From positions 1 through 64,000 of the forward strand of contig CALSLN010000007.1 in the NCBI GenBank assembly GCA_943787205.1: 64,000 nucleotides of DNA. Direction: 5' to 3'. The stretch comes from an uncultured Rhodospirillaceae bacterium. Its GTDB lineage: Bacteria; Pseudomonadota; Alphaproteobacteria; Rhodospirillales; Rhodospirillaceae. This document shows positions 17,208-25,939 of this stretch, in pieces. The notes below the pieces were generated by a model. That model saw nothing but the letters and a program-made list of their open reading frames with translations. It was not told where the DNA came from and did not search any database. How positions within the stretch are numbered: the stretch's first letter is position 1; each line of letters opens with the position of its first letter. The position numbers and the translations under genes are program-made.

Positions 17208-18386
17208 ATGATGAACCGTAGAACATTATTTGGAACCGCCGCCGGCGCTACCGCACTAGCCGCGTTTGCACGAGAACGGTCCGTACTCGCCAAATCATCT
17301 GACATGGATGTGGAGCTGCGCGGCAGCACGGGTCGGATGGAGCGCTTAGGAACGCTGGAACTTGAAAGTCAGCAAGACTTTACTCTTGGGTTCCGCGTTT
17401 TTCACGCTAAGAAAATGCGTCGAATGTCAGGCATGCTGCTAAACGACGCCCTGATCGAGGCAGGCTTGGATCCGAAAGAGACCATGACCTACGACCAGAT
17501 GCTGGAAATTGCGGATAAAAACCCGCAGATCAATCTTGCCTCACGAACTTGGATCGCAAACCAGCAGGTGACTTGGAAAACGCTACAGGATTATTTCCAC
17601 GCTAACGCCGACATGTACCTGTCAGAAATGGAAGCAGCGGACAATATCGGGCCGGGCACACTAGAGCTGAGCCCAGACATGTACGTACCAGAGTACACCC
17701 GCCACGAAATTCACATCCAACCGGACGGTTATGTTGGCGATCCATTCGCGGGTCATGTTTACCACTATGGCACCAACAGTTTTTACATCTCCGTTCTCGG
17801 CCATAACGAGCAGGATCAGATTCATAAAAACGTTGCTGGCCGACTACCCCTTCCTGCCGATGGCAAGGTCAAGCGCATCCTAGATATGGGTTGCGGAATC
17901 GGGCAAATGTCAGCCGCCTTAAAGGAGCGTTTTCCCGATGCCGAAGTGTGGGGTGTCGACATTGGCGGGCCGATGGTGCGGTATGCTCACATGCGAGCGA
18001 ACGACTTTGGCAATGGCGCCAACTTCCGGCAGGCCCTGGCCGAAGAAACCGGTTTCCCAGACGGCTATTTCGATCTCGTAACCAGCTACATCATGCATCA
18101 CGAAGTGCCTGGCGAGAAAACCAAAGAGATTATCGAAGAAGCGAACCGCGTATTACGTCCGGGTGGCGTTTACACGCCTCTCGACTTCGTCAGCGGCGGG
18201 ACAACCGGCCGAGCAGCACAACTGCATGGCCGGTGGTTTGATCACCGCTGGAATAACGAAGTGTGGAGCTTGTCTTACCACTCGATCGATTTCACAAAAG
18301 AAATCGCGAAGCGGGGCTTCAAGAAGATCGCCGGCGCGCCACCGATTGCACGCCAGTTCGGTGACAGGAACTTCGCCAAGACCTGA
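17208..18386 (+). CDS. Class I SAM-dependent methyltransferase with a Tat-type signal
   Basis: The 392-residue product begins MMNRRTLFGTAAGATALAAF, a twin-arginine-like signal. After about 200 residues of unknown fold comes a complete class I methyltransferase core: RILDMGCGIGQMSAAL (motif I), EVWGVDIGG (acidic end of strand 2), the DLVTSYIMHH motif and VLRPGGVYTPLDF. The core should bind S-adenosylmethionine, which is cytoplasmic, so export is unexpected; the N-terminus may instead act as a membrane anchor or be a remnant. AGGAG precedes the start. A strong terminator follows the stop. It is probably co-transcribed with the small gene at 16828. Confidence 0.68.
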   Translation: MMNRRTLFGTAAGATALAAFARERSVLAKSSDMDVELRGSTGRMERLGTLELESQQDFTLGFRVFHAKKMRRMSGMLLNDALIEAGLDPKETMTYDQMLEIADKNPQINLASRTWIANQQVTWKTLQDYFHANADMYLSEMEAADNIGPGTLELSPDMYVPEYTRHEIHIQPDGYVGDPFAGHVYHYGTNSFYISVLGHNEQDQIHKNVAGRLPLPADGKVKRILDMGCGIGQMSAALKERFPDAEVWGVDIGGPMVRYAHMRANDFGNGANFRQALAEETGFPDGYFDLVTSYIMHHEVPGEKTKEIIEEANRVLRPGGVYTPLDFVSGGTTGRAAQLHGRWFDHRWNNEVWSLSYHSIDFTKEIAKRGFKKIAGAPPIARQFGDRNFAKT

Positions 18387-18414
18387 TCTTCAAAACTCAA
18401 ACTGCAAAAACGAC

Positions 18415-18445
18415 TGCGGCTCTACCCCAAAAAGGTAGAGCCGCA
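18415..18445 (+). terminator. Rho-independent terminator after the methyltransferase gene
   Basis: A perfect 12-bp stem (TGCGGCTCTACC with GGTAGAGCCGCA) and a 7-base loop are followed by TATTTTTAT. It lies 28 bp after the stop codon at 18386. Confidence 0.88.
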
Positions 18446-18516
18446 TATTTTTATCTAGAACACCGCATTGAAACGTGTTCGTAGCCATTAGTTCAGACGG
18501 TAAAAGGGTTTCTATT

Positions 18517-18903
18517 GTGAAATTTTGCGCCTTAGAATTAGACATAAATAACCGTTCCACATTGAATGAGACCGAAATCAAACTGTCTCAGGTCAGCGAT
18601 ACGGAATGGATCTCCGAGAGGCAGGACGCAAAGAGTTGGTCAGTTGCAACCCGAGCGCCAGGGGAGCCATTTAATGGTGGCCCAACCGAAATGCACTTAA
18701 CCAATTTCCCAAGCAGTGTTTGGTGCATGCAGGGCTACATCGAAGTTACAGGCCAGGATGGAAACACGTGCCGTCTTGCAGCTGGAGAAGGGATCTACTT
18801 GGATGGGCGCGCACTGCATCACTCCAGGTTTGGACCCAGCCGTGAACCAGTGACTGACCTCACCTTAGGCTTTCCAGGCACCCAGGCTTACGTTTTCAAG
18901 TAG
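18517..18903 (+). CDS. Cupin-domain protein
   Basis: The likely start is GTG 18517, with AAAGGG about 9 bases upstream, giving 128 residues. The C-terminal part fits a cupin barrel: VWCMQGYIEVTGQDGN, RLAAGEGIYLDGRALHHSRF. The second cupin motif has paired histidines that could bind a metal, but the usual HxH of the first motif is not evident, so metal binding is doubtful. A longer start at 18475 is possible. It stands alone after a terminator and has no obvious partner. Confidence 0.55.
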   Translation: MKFCALELDINNRSTLNETEIKLSQVSDTEWISERQDAKSWSVATRAPGEPFNGGPTEMHLTNFPSSVWCMQGYIEVTGQDGNTCRLAAGEGIYLDGRALHHSRFGPSREPVTDLTLGFPGTQAYVFK

Positions 18904-18969
18904 GCAAGTTACGTCATCACATGTTGAGAATTAAACTTCCCTGAACAACGCCCCCGAAATAAGTGCAAA

Positions 18970-18997
18970 CGAAGCCCCCGACAACGCGGAGGCTTCG
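18970..18997 (-). terminator. Hairpin terminator candidate for the 19019-20322 genes
   Basis: On the minus strand CGAAGCCTCCG pairs with CGGGGGCTTCG over 11 bp, including one G-U pair, with a 6-base loop and a short T-rich tail. On the plus strand the same arms have one mismatch, so the minus reading fits better. Confidence 0.5.
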
Positions 18998-19018
18998 TAG
19001 ATTTAGCGTTTAAACCAA

Positions 19019-19657
19019 CTACCGCATTGAGACTTGTTCGAAATCCTTAATGCGGACTGTGATGATTTTTGTTTCGGGATCCCAGGGTTCAACGACCAAG
19101 GGCACACCGAGAACATCACCGTATTTCTCAAACCTAGGCTTGAGCCACACGTTGTAAATTTCTTCTTCTGTCAGGTCATGCTGGCCGAGGCGAGTTGTTT
19201 GCTCCAACACGCGCGTGAAAGGAAAGACATAACGGCGCACGCCAGGCTGCATTTCCGTTTCCATCACCAATTGAAAGTGACAGGTGGTTTGTTCAAACAC
19301 GGCCTTAAGGGCAAGCTCCTTGTCGCCAGATTTTTCGATCATCTTAGCAACACGCAGCAGCATGGGGCTTTGAACTCGAATTTCTTCCAATACGACTTCT
19401 TCTAGAAGGTCGTGGTCTTTAGCGAATTGAATATGCCCCAAAGTCATTTTGACCAGGGCGTCATTGACCTCATGCTCATAAGCACGGCTGGAATGATTCA
19501 GTGTCTTGAACACCATTTGCATGGCTTGGCCCAGCTCTTCCGTCTTATCTGGGAACGGTGAGTACTGGCCAACTTGGCGTTCCGCCGCAAAGGCGGTGGA
19601 CGATAGAGAAAGTGCAACAGCAGCGACTGCAGCCGTTTTAATAGATTTGGTAAACAT
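19019..19657 (-). CDS. Exported protein of unknown function, paralogue of 19693-20322
   Basis: The 212-residue protein has a clear signal peptide (TAAVAAVALSLSSTAFAAER). It is largely helical and shares many positions with the upstream neighbour: NDALVK, HIQFAKDH, LLEE, SPML, PGVRRY against PGMRRY, and a closing EEIYNVWLKPR against EEIHEVYTKPR. I do not recognise the family. The pair seems to come from a tandem duplication followed by divergence. It is probably co-transcribed with the upstream copy across 35 bp. Confidence 0.6.
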   Translation of the reverse strand: MFTKSIKTAAVAAVALSLSSTAFAAERQVGQYSPFPDKTEELGQAMQMVFKTLNHSSRAYEHEVNDALVKMTLGHIQFAKDHDLLEEVVLEEIRVQSPMLLRVAKMIEKSGDKELALKAVFEQTTCHFQLVMETEMQPGVRRYVFPFTRVLEQTTRLGQHDLTEEEIYNVWLKPRFEKYGDVLGVPLVVEPWDPETKIITVRIKDFEQVSMR

Positions 19658-19692
19658 AATGGAGCCTCCCGTTTTGGGTTGGTTCGTGTGTG

Positions 19693-20322
19693 TTAAGTCA
19701 ACTTCACTGTAATGGTGCCATCGGCTTCAATGTCGGAGACATCAAGCGTCAGCCCAAGCTGTGCCGCATACCCGTGATAGCGTGGCTTGGTGTAAACTTC
19801 GTGGATTTCTTCGATGGTCATATCGAACTGACCGATACGCTTGCCAAATTCGAGCACATAACCGAACGGCTCTTTGTAGCGGCGCATACCAGGCTCAGAG
19901 TCCCACTCCGATAACATCTGATAGAAGCAGGATGTACGGTCAAACATGGCGATCATACCTAATTCCGTATCACCACTTTCTTCCATCTTGCCGCGAATAC
20001 GACCGAGCATAGGCGACATGGTTTCTTGGTCTTTGCTAACCATCTCTTCCAGCAAGCCATGATCTTTAGCGAATTGGATATGAGACAGATGGGCTTTAAC
20101 CAACGCGTCGTTGAAGTAATGCTTGTACGGCATCGTGTCGGACATGGTTTTCAAAACCACGTTAACCGCCTGGCCGAACTCTTCTTCACGACCTTGGATG
20201 GGTGAAACCATGGCGAGGGTTGGATTGGGCCGACCAGACCCCGACTCCGCTTTTACGCCGGGCGGTGGACCACCCTTTGCAGAATCGGGCGCGTCATAGA
20301 CGGGCTTTGGTTGCTTTGTCAT
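19693..20322 (-). CDS. Protein of unknown function, paralogue of 19019-19657, no signal peptide
   Basis: The ATG at 20322 follows GGAGAG and gives 209 residues; an upstream in-frame start at 20340 is poorer. The N-terminal 45 residues are Pro/Gly/Lys-rich and not a signal sequence (KPVYDAPDSAKGGPPPG). The rest is homologous by eye to the exported downstream copy. The shared core contains invariant acidic and aromatic positions, including FAKDHGLLEEM and GMRRYKEPF. One copy therefore appears cytoplasmic or differently exported. Function is unknown. Confidence 0.58.
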   Translation of the reverse strand: MTKQPKPVYDAPDSAKGGPPPGVKAESGSGRPNPTLAMVSPIQGREEEFGQAVNVVLKTMSDTMPYKHYFNDALVKAHLSHIQFAKDHGLLEEMVSKDQETMSPMLGRIRGKMEESGDTELGMIAMFDRTSCFYQMLSEWDSEPGMRRYKEPFGYVLEFGKRIGQFDMTIEEIHEVYTKPRYHGYAAQLGLTLDVSDIEADGTITVKLT

Positions 20323-20433
20323 GGCAGGTCTCTCCATCAAACTTGATTAGATGGAGTTTACCGCTGACGGCCCAGCCGAGACAGACACAAACGCGAGCGG
20401 TGAAGACTTGACCGAACTGAGGACAAACAGACC

Positions 20434-21003
20434 CTACTCCGCGTCAGGCCTTGCGGTCGAACGACCGAAAACGGCAATTAGGTCCTGGGCTAACGCGAAA
20501 GTGGTGGCCCGCCGACCGCCCCCGTTATCTGGTCCCGACGCGCTTCCCACCCACAGATTCGACTGGCCCGGCCTATAGGCCGACATACGGAGCTTGAATA
20601 TAGCCGCGCTGGGTTTTGCCTCGTCTCTATTAAAAGGCACCTGCACGGCGCTATCCCCTTTCGGGGTATCCAGAACACGAAAGCCATCTTCGCCGCTGTT
20701 TGGATTGGCCATGGCAACGCCTGGGACGGGCGCCGTCCCCTCGACTGTAACGACAATACTGCCCCGCTGGGCGACAACGTACCCGCGCGCGATGAGACGT
20801 TTGCTGACCTCATCAACAAGGTCACGCTCGAGCGGCAAATCCCGCCCGGCCCGAACTTCCAGAACCGCTTCGGCCGGTATGTCGGCAAACGCGGTGGCTG
20901 AGACATCCGCTGAAGATTGGGCGTACGCGATGGGTAAGCCGACGGCAAAGCAAACCGCGATAGTGACTATTTTGAGAAGCGGAATCCGAGCGACCCTATC
21001 CAT
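20434..21003 (-). CDS. Exported protein of unknown function, coupled to the upstream protease gene
   Basis: From ATG 21003 the product is 189 residues with a signal peptide (LLKIVTIAVCFAVGLPIAYA). The mature part has a region AVLEVRAGRDLPLERDLVDE and a Gly/Asn-rich stretch in its second half. The pattern resembles small periplasmic DUF4136-like or lipoprotein-like domains, but I cannot name it. The start overlaps the protease stop by 8 bases (a TTG at 21015 is the alternative), which points to translational coupling and perhaps a joint role. Confidence 0.55.
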   Translation of the reverse strand: MDRVARIPLLKIVTIAVCFAVGLPIAYAQSSADVSATAFADIPAEAVLEVRAGRDLPLERDLVDEVSKRLIARGYVVAQRGSIVVTVEGTAPVPGVAMANPNSGEDGFRVLDTPKGDSAVQVPFNRDEAKPSAAIFKLRMSAYRPGQSNLWVGSASGPDNGGGRRATTFALAQDLIAVFGRSTARPDAE

Positions 21004-22282
21004 CCTCTGGCTCAATATTGAGGGCCTTTAATGCTTCGGCTATGGGAATAAAGAGATTCAACCCTGAGCCTGCGCCGAACATCCCTGCGACTGTCATGGC
21101 GATCACATTGCCTTGCTCGTCGAACATGGGCCCACCGCTGTTTCCCGGAAGAACGTTCGTGTCGCTCTGGATATAACGAAGACCGTCGAGTGAACGAAAG
21201 GCACTGACGATGCCAGCAGACACTGTACTTTCCAAATCCTCGTCCATGGGGCTACCAATAACGAAGACACGGTCCCCCACTTGCGGCTGAGACATTTGCA
21301 GTGGCAACCCCTCGAGGCCAAGAGACTCAGTTTGTAAAAGAGCGACATCACGGGCACTATTTGTTGCCACCACCTCACCGACGAGCTCTCGGCCGGTCAC
21401 CAACTTCACGACGACAATCGAGGAACCGCCGACAACGTGTTCGTTGGTGAGCAAAAGGTTTTTTGCAATAAAGTAACCGCTGCCCGAGCCACCACCCGTA
21501 ACGATGGTGGCGACACGCGCCCTAGTTAACGTTACGTCGTCTTGGAAACTCCCGGTACGAAGAGCGACCGCCGGTATTGATGTAGCGTCGGATGGTGCAC
21601 TATCAGCAATTGAATCACCGGAAGACTGTGTAAAAACAAGATCATTGAACCCTTGGTCATTAATGAGTCCGCTGGCGGCCTGGGTGAACGCGGTATTGAG
21701 AGCAACGATACCGCCGTTGGGTTGCGCTTTAACCTTAGCATCACCACTTGTCGCCGTGGTGTAGACGACCTGTCGTTGAATGGGGCTATAGACTTGCCAT
21801 TCAACATTCATTGATGACTTACCGCTTTTGTTGACCTTGCCAAAGCTGTCGCAGATATCGACTTTCAGGTCTTTCACCAGTCCGCCGACCAAGAATTCCG
21901 CCCGATCGGCATCTCGATCCTGAAACAACGCGCCCGTGTCTCCTACAACCGTAAAATTCGCCGCGCCCAAAACTTCATGGAATATTTCAGCGTAAACCGA
22001 TGGCTCGACTTTCACCTTCCCAGAACTGAGCTGCAGGGTCGAATGTGTACTGAGACAGCCCAGCCCGAATCCGTGACGACCAATGACCTGACTTCTACCA
22101 CCTTGGAACACCACCCGATCAAGCTGTATTGGACGGGACGCGCCCCCTTGGTCCTCGAATAAGCTTTGGCTCGGCGCTTGAGCCTTAACCAAGGCGGGAA
22201 CAACACTGACGGCAAATATTAACCCGAATAAAAATACTCGAGCGGTTCTCACGCGTTTCAACAAAGCTTGCGCATCACGCAT
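20996..22282 (-). CDS. Exported trypsin-like serine protease (S1C/DegP-like core)
   Basis: The 428-residue protein has an N-terminal signal (VFLFGLIFAVSVVPALVKAQ) and about 200 residues of unassigned N-domain. A trypsin-like domain follows with SGYFIAKNLLLTNEHVVG (catalytic His), SARDVALLQ (catalytic Asp) and DTNVLPGNSGGPMFDEQG (catalytic Ser). No PDZ domain follows; the chain ends about 50 residues after the serine. It is therefore not a full DegP, more like a HtrA-type domain with a private N-terminal module, and is probably periplasmic. The ATG has GGGAGAGG upstream. It is coupled with the 20434 gene. Confidence 0.75.
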   Translation of the reverse strand: MRDAQALLKRVRTARVFLFGLIFAVSVVPALVKAQAPSQSLFEDQGGASRPIQLDRVVFQGGRSQVIGRHGFGLGCLSTHSTLQLSSGKVKVEPSVYAEIFHEVLGAANFTVVGDTGALFQDRDADRAEFLVGGLVKDLKVDICDSFGKVNKSGKSSMNVEWQVYSPIQRQVVYTTATSGDAKVKAQPNGGIVALNTAFTQAASGLINDQGFNDLVFTQSSGDSIADSAPSDATSIPAVALRTGSFQDDVTLTRARVATIVTGGGSGSGYFIAKNLLLTNEHVVGGSSIVVVKLVTGRELVGEVVATNSARDVALLQTESLGLEGLPLQMSQPQVGDRVFVIGSPMDEDLESTVSAGIVSAFRSLDGLRYIQSDTNVLPGNSGGPMFDEQGNVIAMTVAGMFGAGSGLNLFIPIAEALKALNIEPEDG

Positions 22283-22385
22283 ACTCAGCCTCTCCCTAAA
22301 TAAACGAAATCCAGGGTAGAGATTAGCACGGGTAATTATGAAGGCCTACTAACCTTAGATTGCCTCAACCTATCGAACGGCGGCA

Positions 22386-24071
22386 TTACGGAAGCTTCAG
22401 CGCCCCTGGGTTCATCAAGCCATTGGGATCAACAACACCCTTAATCTTCTTGAGCATCTCCCAGGCTTCCGGTTTGCGACTTTGGTCGTAGCGATACAGC
22501 TTGCCCAGTTGCATCGACACGGCGCCCATATCGGCGAACAGCTGGCTCAGTTCATCACGCATGGCCCTGACAATTGCCCGGCCTTCTTCGTCGGCCTCAT
22601 GTTCCGGTAGCTTTTCTAAATGCTCAGACCGAATAGCCGTGTCGTACATTTTGAGGCGCGCATCGGGCCAGAACCAAACCGGCTCAATCAAGAAGCCGTA
22701 GTTGCCAACCGTGACAAGCAGGAAGCCATTGCGGATGCCGTGCTTCTCTTTGACGTCGGCGTACCTGTCATACAAAGCCGTGACACGGTCCAAGGCTTCA
22801 ACTGCTTTGGAATGCGGCACAATACAATGCAATGGCACCCAGCGCTCTCCGCTTGGTCCGAGGATGGAATCAGGCGGCAAGAACGGGACAGCATGACAAA
22901 TCTTTGTAACCGAGGCGGGCAACGGCCGACCGCCGAGTGACTTTGCCAAATCTTTCGCCTGCTTCACCTTTTCTTTGACACCGCCCTTGGTGTGATCTTC
23001 CACAGAGAGGTGCAAACCGTAAAAAACATCTTTCAAATAACGACGGCCGGCAAAAGCAATTTGCAATCCGTCAGCAATGCCTGATTCTTTAATGACGTTC
23101 ATCAACGTGCCGATATCTTTGAGAAAATCACTCTCGGCATCGGTCACGCGCGCGGACTGTTGGTTTTTATCGAAGCCCATCGCCTCCGTCGCCAAGCCTT
23201 CCCGACTCAACGTCGATAGCGCATTCGCCATGTCGGCGTACGTATCAAAGGCATAGGCCAAGTGACGACGGTGTTGCGGACGGCGAATAAGCCGCAAGGT
23301 CGCGACAGCCTTAACACCAAGAGCACCAGCATCGGATAGGAACGGCCCCATCAAGTCTGGGCCATAGTGTTTCATGAACGGAAGGCCGCCTTCCGTGGCG
23401 TGAGAGCCGACAGGGAGAACAGTGCCGTCAGCAAGGACAACATCCATCCCGAGAACTTGCTCGACCGCTGAGCCGTAGAACCCAGACCCAAAGAATACGG
23501 AATTTTGCGACAGCGCTCCGCCAATCCGACTCTGGTAGCCCGACAACGGACCCCAATAGGGTGTGCGCAAACCCTTCTCTTTTAGAGCATCGTTAAGCGC
23601 CATCCACGTGCAACCGCATTCAACGGTGACATACATATCGGCTTCGTTGATCTCGAGAATGCGATCCATCTTCTGCGTATCAACGGTGATGGAATCTGGT
23701 TGCGTGTGCAAATACCCATCTGTGTAAGACATGCCACCACCACGGGGCACCATCGCAATGCGCGCATCGTGACAAGCCGCAGCGGCTCGGGACAAATCCT
23801 CAACCGAGGTCGGCGAGATCGCCCCAATAGGGGTTTCGAAGCTTCGAAACGTGTCCTCTGCAAAAAAGGCCCGAGAGTCATCATCGGTCTGCACATTGTC
23901 CGACCCAAGGATTTGGTTCAGTTGATCGAGCAACCCCTTGTGACCGGCCAAGTCGACGCCAGACTTGGTTTGACCGGGCGGCGTGGATTCAACGTCATAG
24001 CCCGGCACCGGATTGGTGACTTTTGCTGGATCGGGTTGGCTCGTTTCGGCGGTGAGTGCATCTTCAGGCAT
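22386..24071 (-). CDS. FAD-binding oxidoreductase, GlcD/vanillyl-alcohol-oxidase superfamily
   Basis: The 561-residue flavoprotein has a PCMH-type FAD domain: ETPIGAISPTSVEDLSRAAA, the dinucleotide segment VPRGGGMSYTDGY, SGYQSRIGGALSQNS, and AGALGVKAVATLRLI. A C-terminal cap ends with GVVDPNGLMNPGALKL, the typical closing block of D-lactate/glycolate dehydrogenase-like enzymes. The first 40 residues are Pro/Thr-rich and not a signal. No Cys-rich iron-sulfur domain or GlcE/GlcF partner is adjacent, so it probably passes electrons to an unknown acceptor. Substrates are likely 2-hydroxy acids or phenolic compounds. AGGGAT precedes the ATG. Confidence 0.72.
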   Translation of the reverse strand: MPEDALTAETSQPDPAKVTNPVPGYDVESTPPGQTKSGVDLAGHKGLLDQLNQILGSDNVQTDDDSRAFFAEDTFRSFETPIGAISPTSVEDLSRAAAACHDARIAMVPRGGGMSYTDGYLHTQPDSITVDTQKMDRILEINEADMYVTVECGCTWMALNDALKEKGLRTPYWGPLSGYQSRIGGALSQNSVFFGSGFYGSAVEQVLGMDVVLADGTVLPVGSHATEGGLPFMKHYGPDLMGPFLSDAGALGVKAVATLRLIRRPQHRRHLAYAFDTYADMANALSTLSREGLATEAMGFDKNQQSARVTDAESDFLKDIGTLMNVIKESGIADGLQIAFAGRRYLKDVFYGLHLSVEDHTKGGVKEKVKQAKDLAKSLGGRPLPASVTKICHAVPFLPPDSILGPSGERWVPLHCIVPHSKAVEALDRVTALYDRYADVKEKHGIRNGFLLVTVGNYGFLIEPVWFWPDARLKMYDTAIRSEHLEKLPEHEADEEGRAIVRAMRDELSQLFADMGAVSMQLGKLYRYDQSRKPEAWEMLKKIKGVVDPNGLMNPGALKLP

Positions 24072-24277
24072 GGGAATCCCTGCGTTTTTTATTGGTTAAG
24101 GGGCTGGATCAATTGTCGCGCGGCGCAATCTAGCGGGCAAGGGCCACAAATAAACCCACTTTTTTCGCAACAAAACTGCATCCAATACCGTTCTATTAAG
24201 CATCTAGGTGTAGGATCACAGACGACTCGGGCCACCCTAGAAAAGGCATTCGCACTCTGCGCCAAGGGATTTTTGCT

Positions 24278-25939
24278 ATGGATCTGCTACCACTGGAACC
24301 ATCCTGGGAGCGCAAAGCGCTCAATCGAACAACGTTCGGCGTCAGCGATGGCAACGAATTACTCATTCAGAGTATGGGATGGGCAACCTGGGTAGAAGCC
24401 CAACTCGATCCTCCAGAGGGCGACGAAGGGTCGCTTGCGACCTTTATGGCGCAACAAACCCTGCACATTGAATATGAAGCATCTGATGAGGATTCCGAGC
24501 GCGAAGGCGCCGCCGGCTGGGATGCCGTCGATGAAGACCGTCCGTTCATATTTTTAGGTATGCCAGAGCAACAGCTCTATCAGGTTCTGATTAACGTCGC
24601 TGACACACATCCGTGGGACGAGGTCTGGAACGTTTACGTCGAGACTATGAATTCGGTCTACATTCGGGCCACGCATTCGAACTACCAAATACGGGAAGTC
24701 ATGGCTGACTTCTGGCTAAACCATTTTTCCGTTTGGTACGACGGCGATGACATCATGCGCCTCGCCATACTGCCGTACGATCGCGATGTCATTCGACCCC
24801 GGGTATTTGGTAATTTCCGCGACATGTTGGGCGCGGTCGCCACATCGACTGCGATGCAATGGTACTTAGACAACGCACGCAGCCCGGCCGAGCTTCCGAA
24901 CGAGAATTATGCGCGCGAGCTTATGGAGCTTCATACCCTTGGTGAAGACGCCTACCTCGGCACCGTTGACCCCACCACTGTTGAAAAGAACGCCAATGGC
25001 GTAGCCGTTGGGTTCACAGACCAAGACGTCATTGAAGTCTCCCGCGCGATGTCCGGTTGGACCGTCGAAGTGGGACAGTGGGGCGGTGAAGATCGCGAAG
25101 AGCTGCCCTACACATGGATGTTCACGTACAACGAGGCTCAGCACAACACAGAGGCTGGCGAGTTTCTCGGGCAAGACCTCTCCGACCTAACAGAAGACAT
25201 GGCGCAGGGTGAGCGGGTTCTCGACTTGCTCGCAGAGCACCCAGAAACCGCTGAATTTGTCGTCGGCAAAATAGTGCGGCGCTTGTTTGGCGACACCCCA
25301 CCGCAAACCGTTCTCGATCGGGCCGTAACAACGTGGATGGATAACTTGGACCATCCGAATCAAATTCGTCTCGTTTTAGAGAGCATCTTGTTAGATGGTA
25401 CCGAAATTGGAGACGAAGCACCGTCGCGTATTCGCCGCCCCTTTGAAAAGATGGTCGCCTCATGGCGTGCCATGGGCGCAACCGTCAACGCGAGTTTGTA
25501 CTGGCCGTGGATTTCCACACAAACCAAAGACGCAGCCTTCGACTGGCCCGCACCAAACGGTCGGCCAAATGCCAGCGGCTATTGGCTCGCCGGTACCCAG
25601 GTCATGACCGCCTGGAACCAGATGTATAACCTGGCAACCTGGAGCGGCATCATCACGGGTAACTTAATCGATGAAATGCCGTTGGATACGACGGACTCTG
25701 CCATCGCAATGACGGATTACTGGATCGGCCGAATGATTGGCTACGAGATCGAATCCGTAGAAGGCTACAATGAGCTCGTGGATTACACCTTCCACTGGGC
25801 TGGGCCGATGGCTCCGCTAACCTGGATGGCAAACACGGACGACCCAGAAGAGCGTGCGCAGCACCTTGCAAGCGCCCACCGTAACGTCCGAGGCTTCGCC
25901 TCCCTCATCGCAACCGCAGACGAATTCGCTCGGGTTTAG
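24278..25939 (+). CDS. DUF1800 family protein
   Basis: The 553-residue protein fits DUF1800: an N-terminal LNRTTFGVS-type helix, VMADFWLNHFSVW, LPNENYARELMELHTLGED, and a C-terminal RRPFEKMVASWRAMGA domain. The conserved HFSV, NENYARELMELHTLG and RRP motifs are all visible. DUF1800 genes commonly sit next to a DUF1501 gene, a sulfatase-like partner; none is adjacent here. No typical signal peptide is visible. The biochemical role of the family is not known. The stop overlaps the convergent acuI-like stop by 4 bases. Confidence 0.78.
   Translation: MDLLPLEPSWERKALNRTTFGVSDGNELLIQSMGWATWVEAQLDPPEGDEGSLATFMAQQTLHIEYEASDEDSEREGAAGWDAVDEDRPFIFLGMPEQQLYQVLINVADTHPWDEVWNVYVETMNSVYIRATHSNYQIREVMADFWLNHFSVWYDGDDIMRLAILPYDRDVIRPRVFGNFRDMLGAVATSTAMQWYLDNARSPAELPNENYARELMELHTLGEDAYLGTVDPTTVEKNANGVAVGFTDQDVIEVSRAMSGWTVEVGQWGGEDREELPYTWMFTYNEAQHNTEAGEFLGQDLSDLTEDMAQGERVLDLLAEHPETAEFVVGKIVRRLFGDTPPQTVLDRAVTTWMDNLDHPNQIRLVLESILLDGTEIGDEAPSRIRRPFEKMVASWRAMGATVNASLYWPWISTQTKDAAFDWPAPNGRPNASGYWLAGTQVMTAWNQMYNLATWSGIITGNLIDEMPLDTTDSAIAMTDYWIGRMIGYEIESVEGYNELVDYTFHWAGPMAPLTWMANTDDPEERAQHLASAHRNVRGFASLIATADEFARV

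Noticed and set aside
23700-24395. 231-codon plus-strand frame across the start of the FAD oxidoreductase
   Set aside because: Antisense to well-conserved flavoprotein sequence and overlapping the DUF1800 start in another frame.
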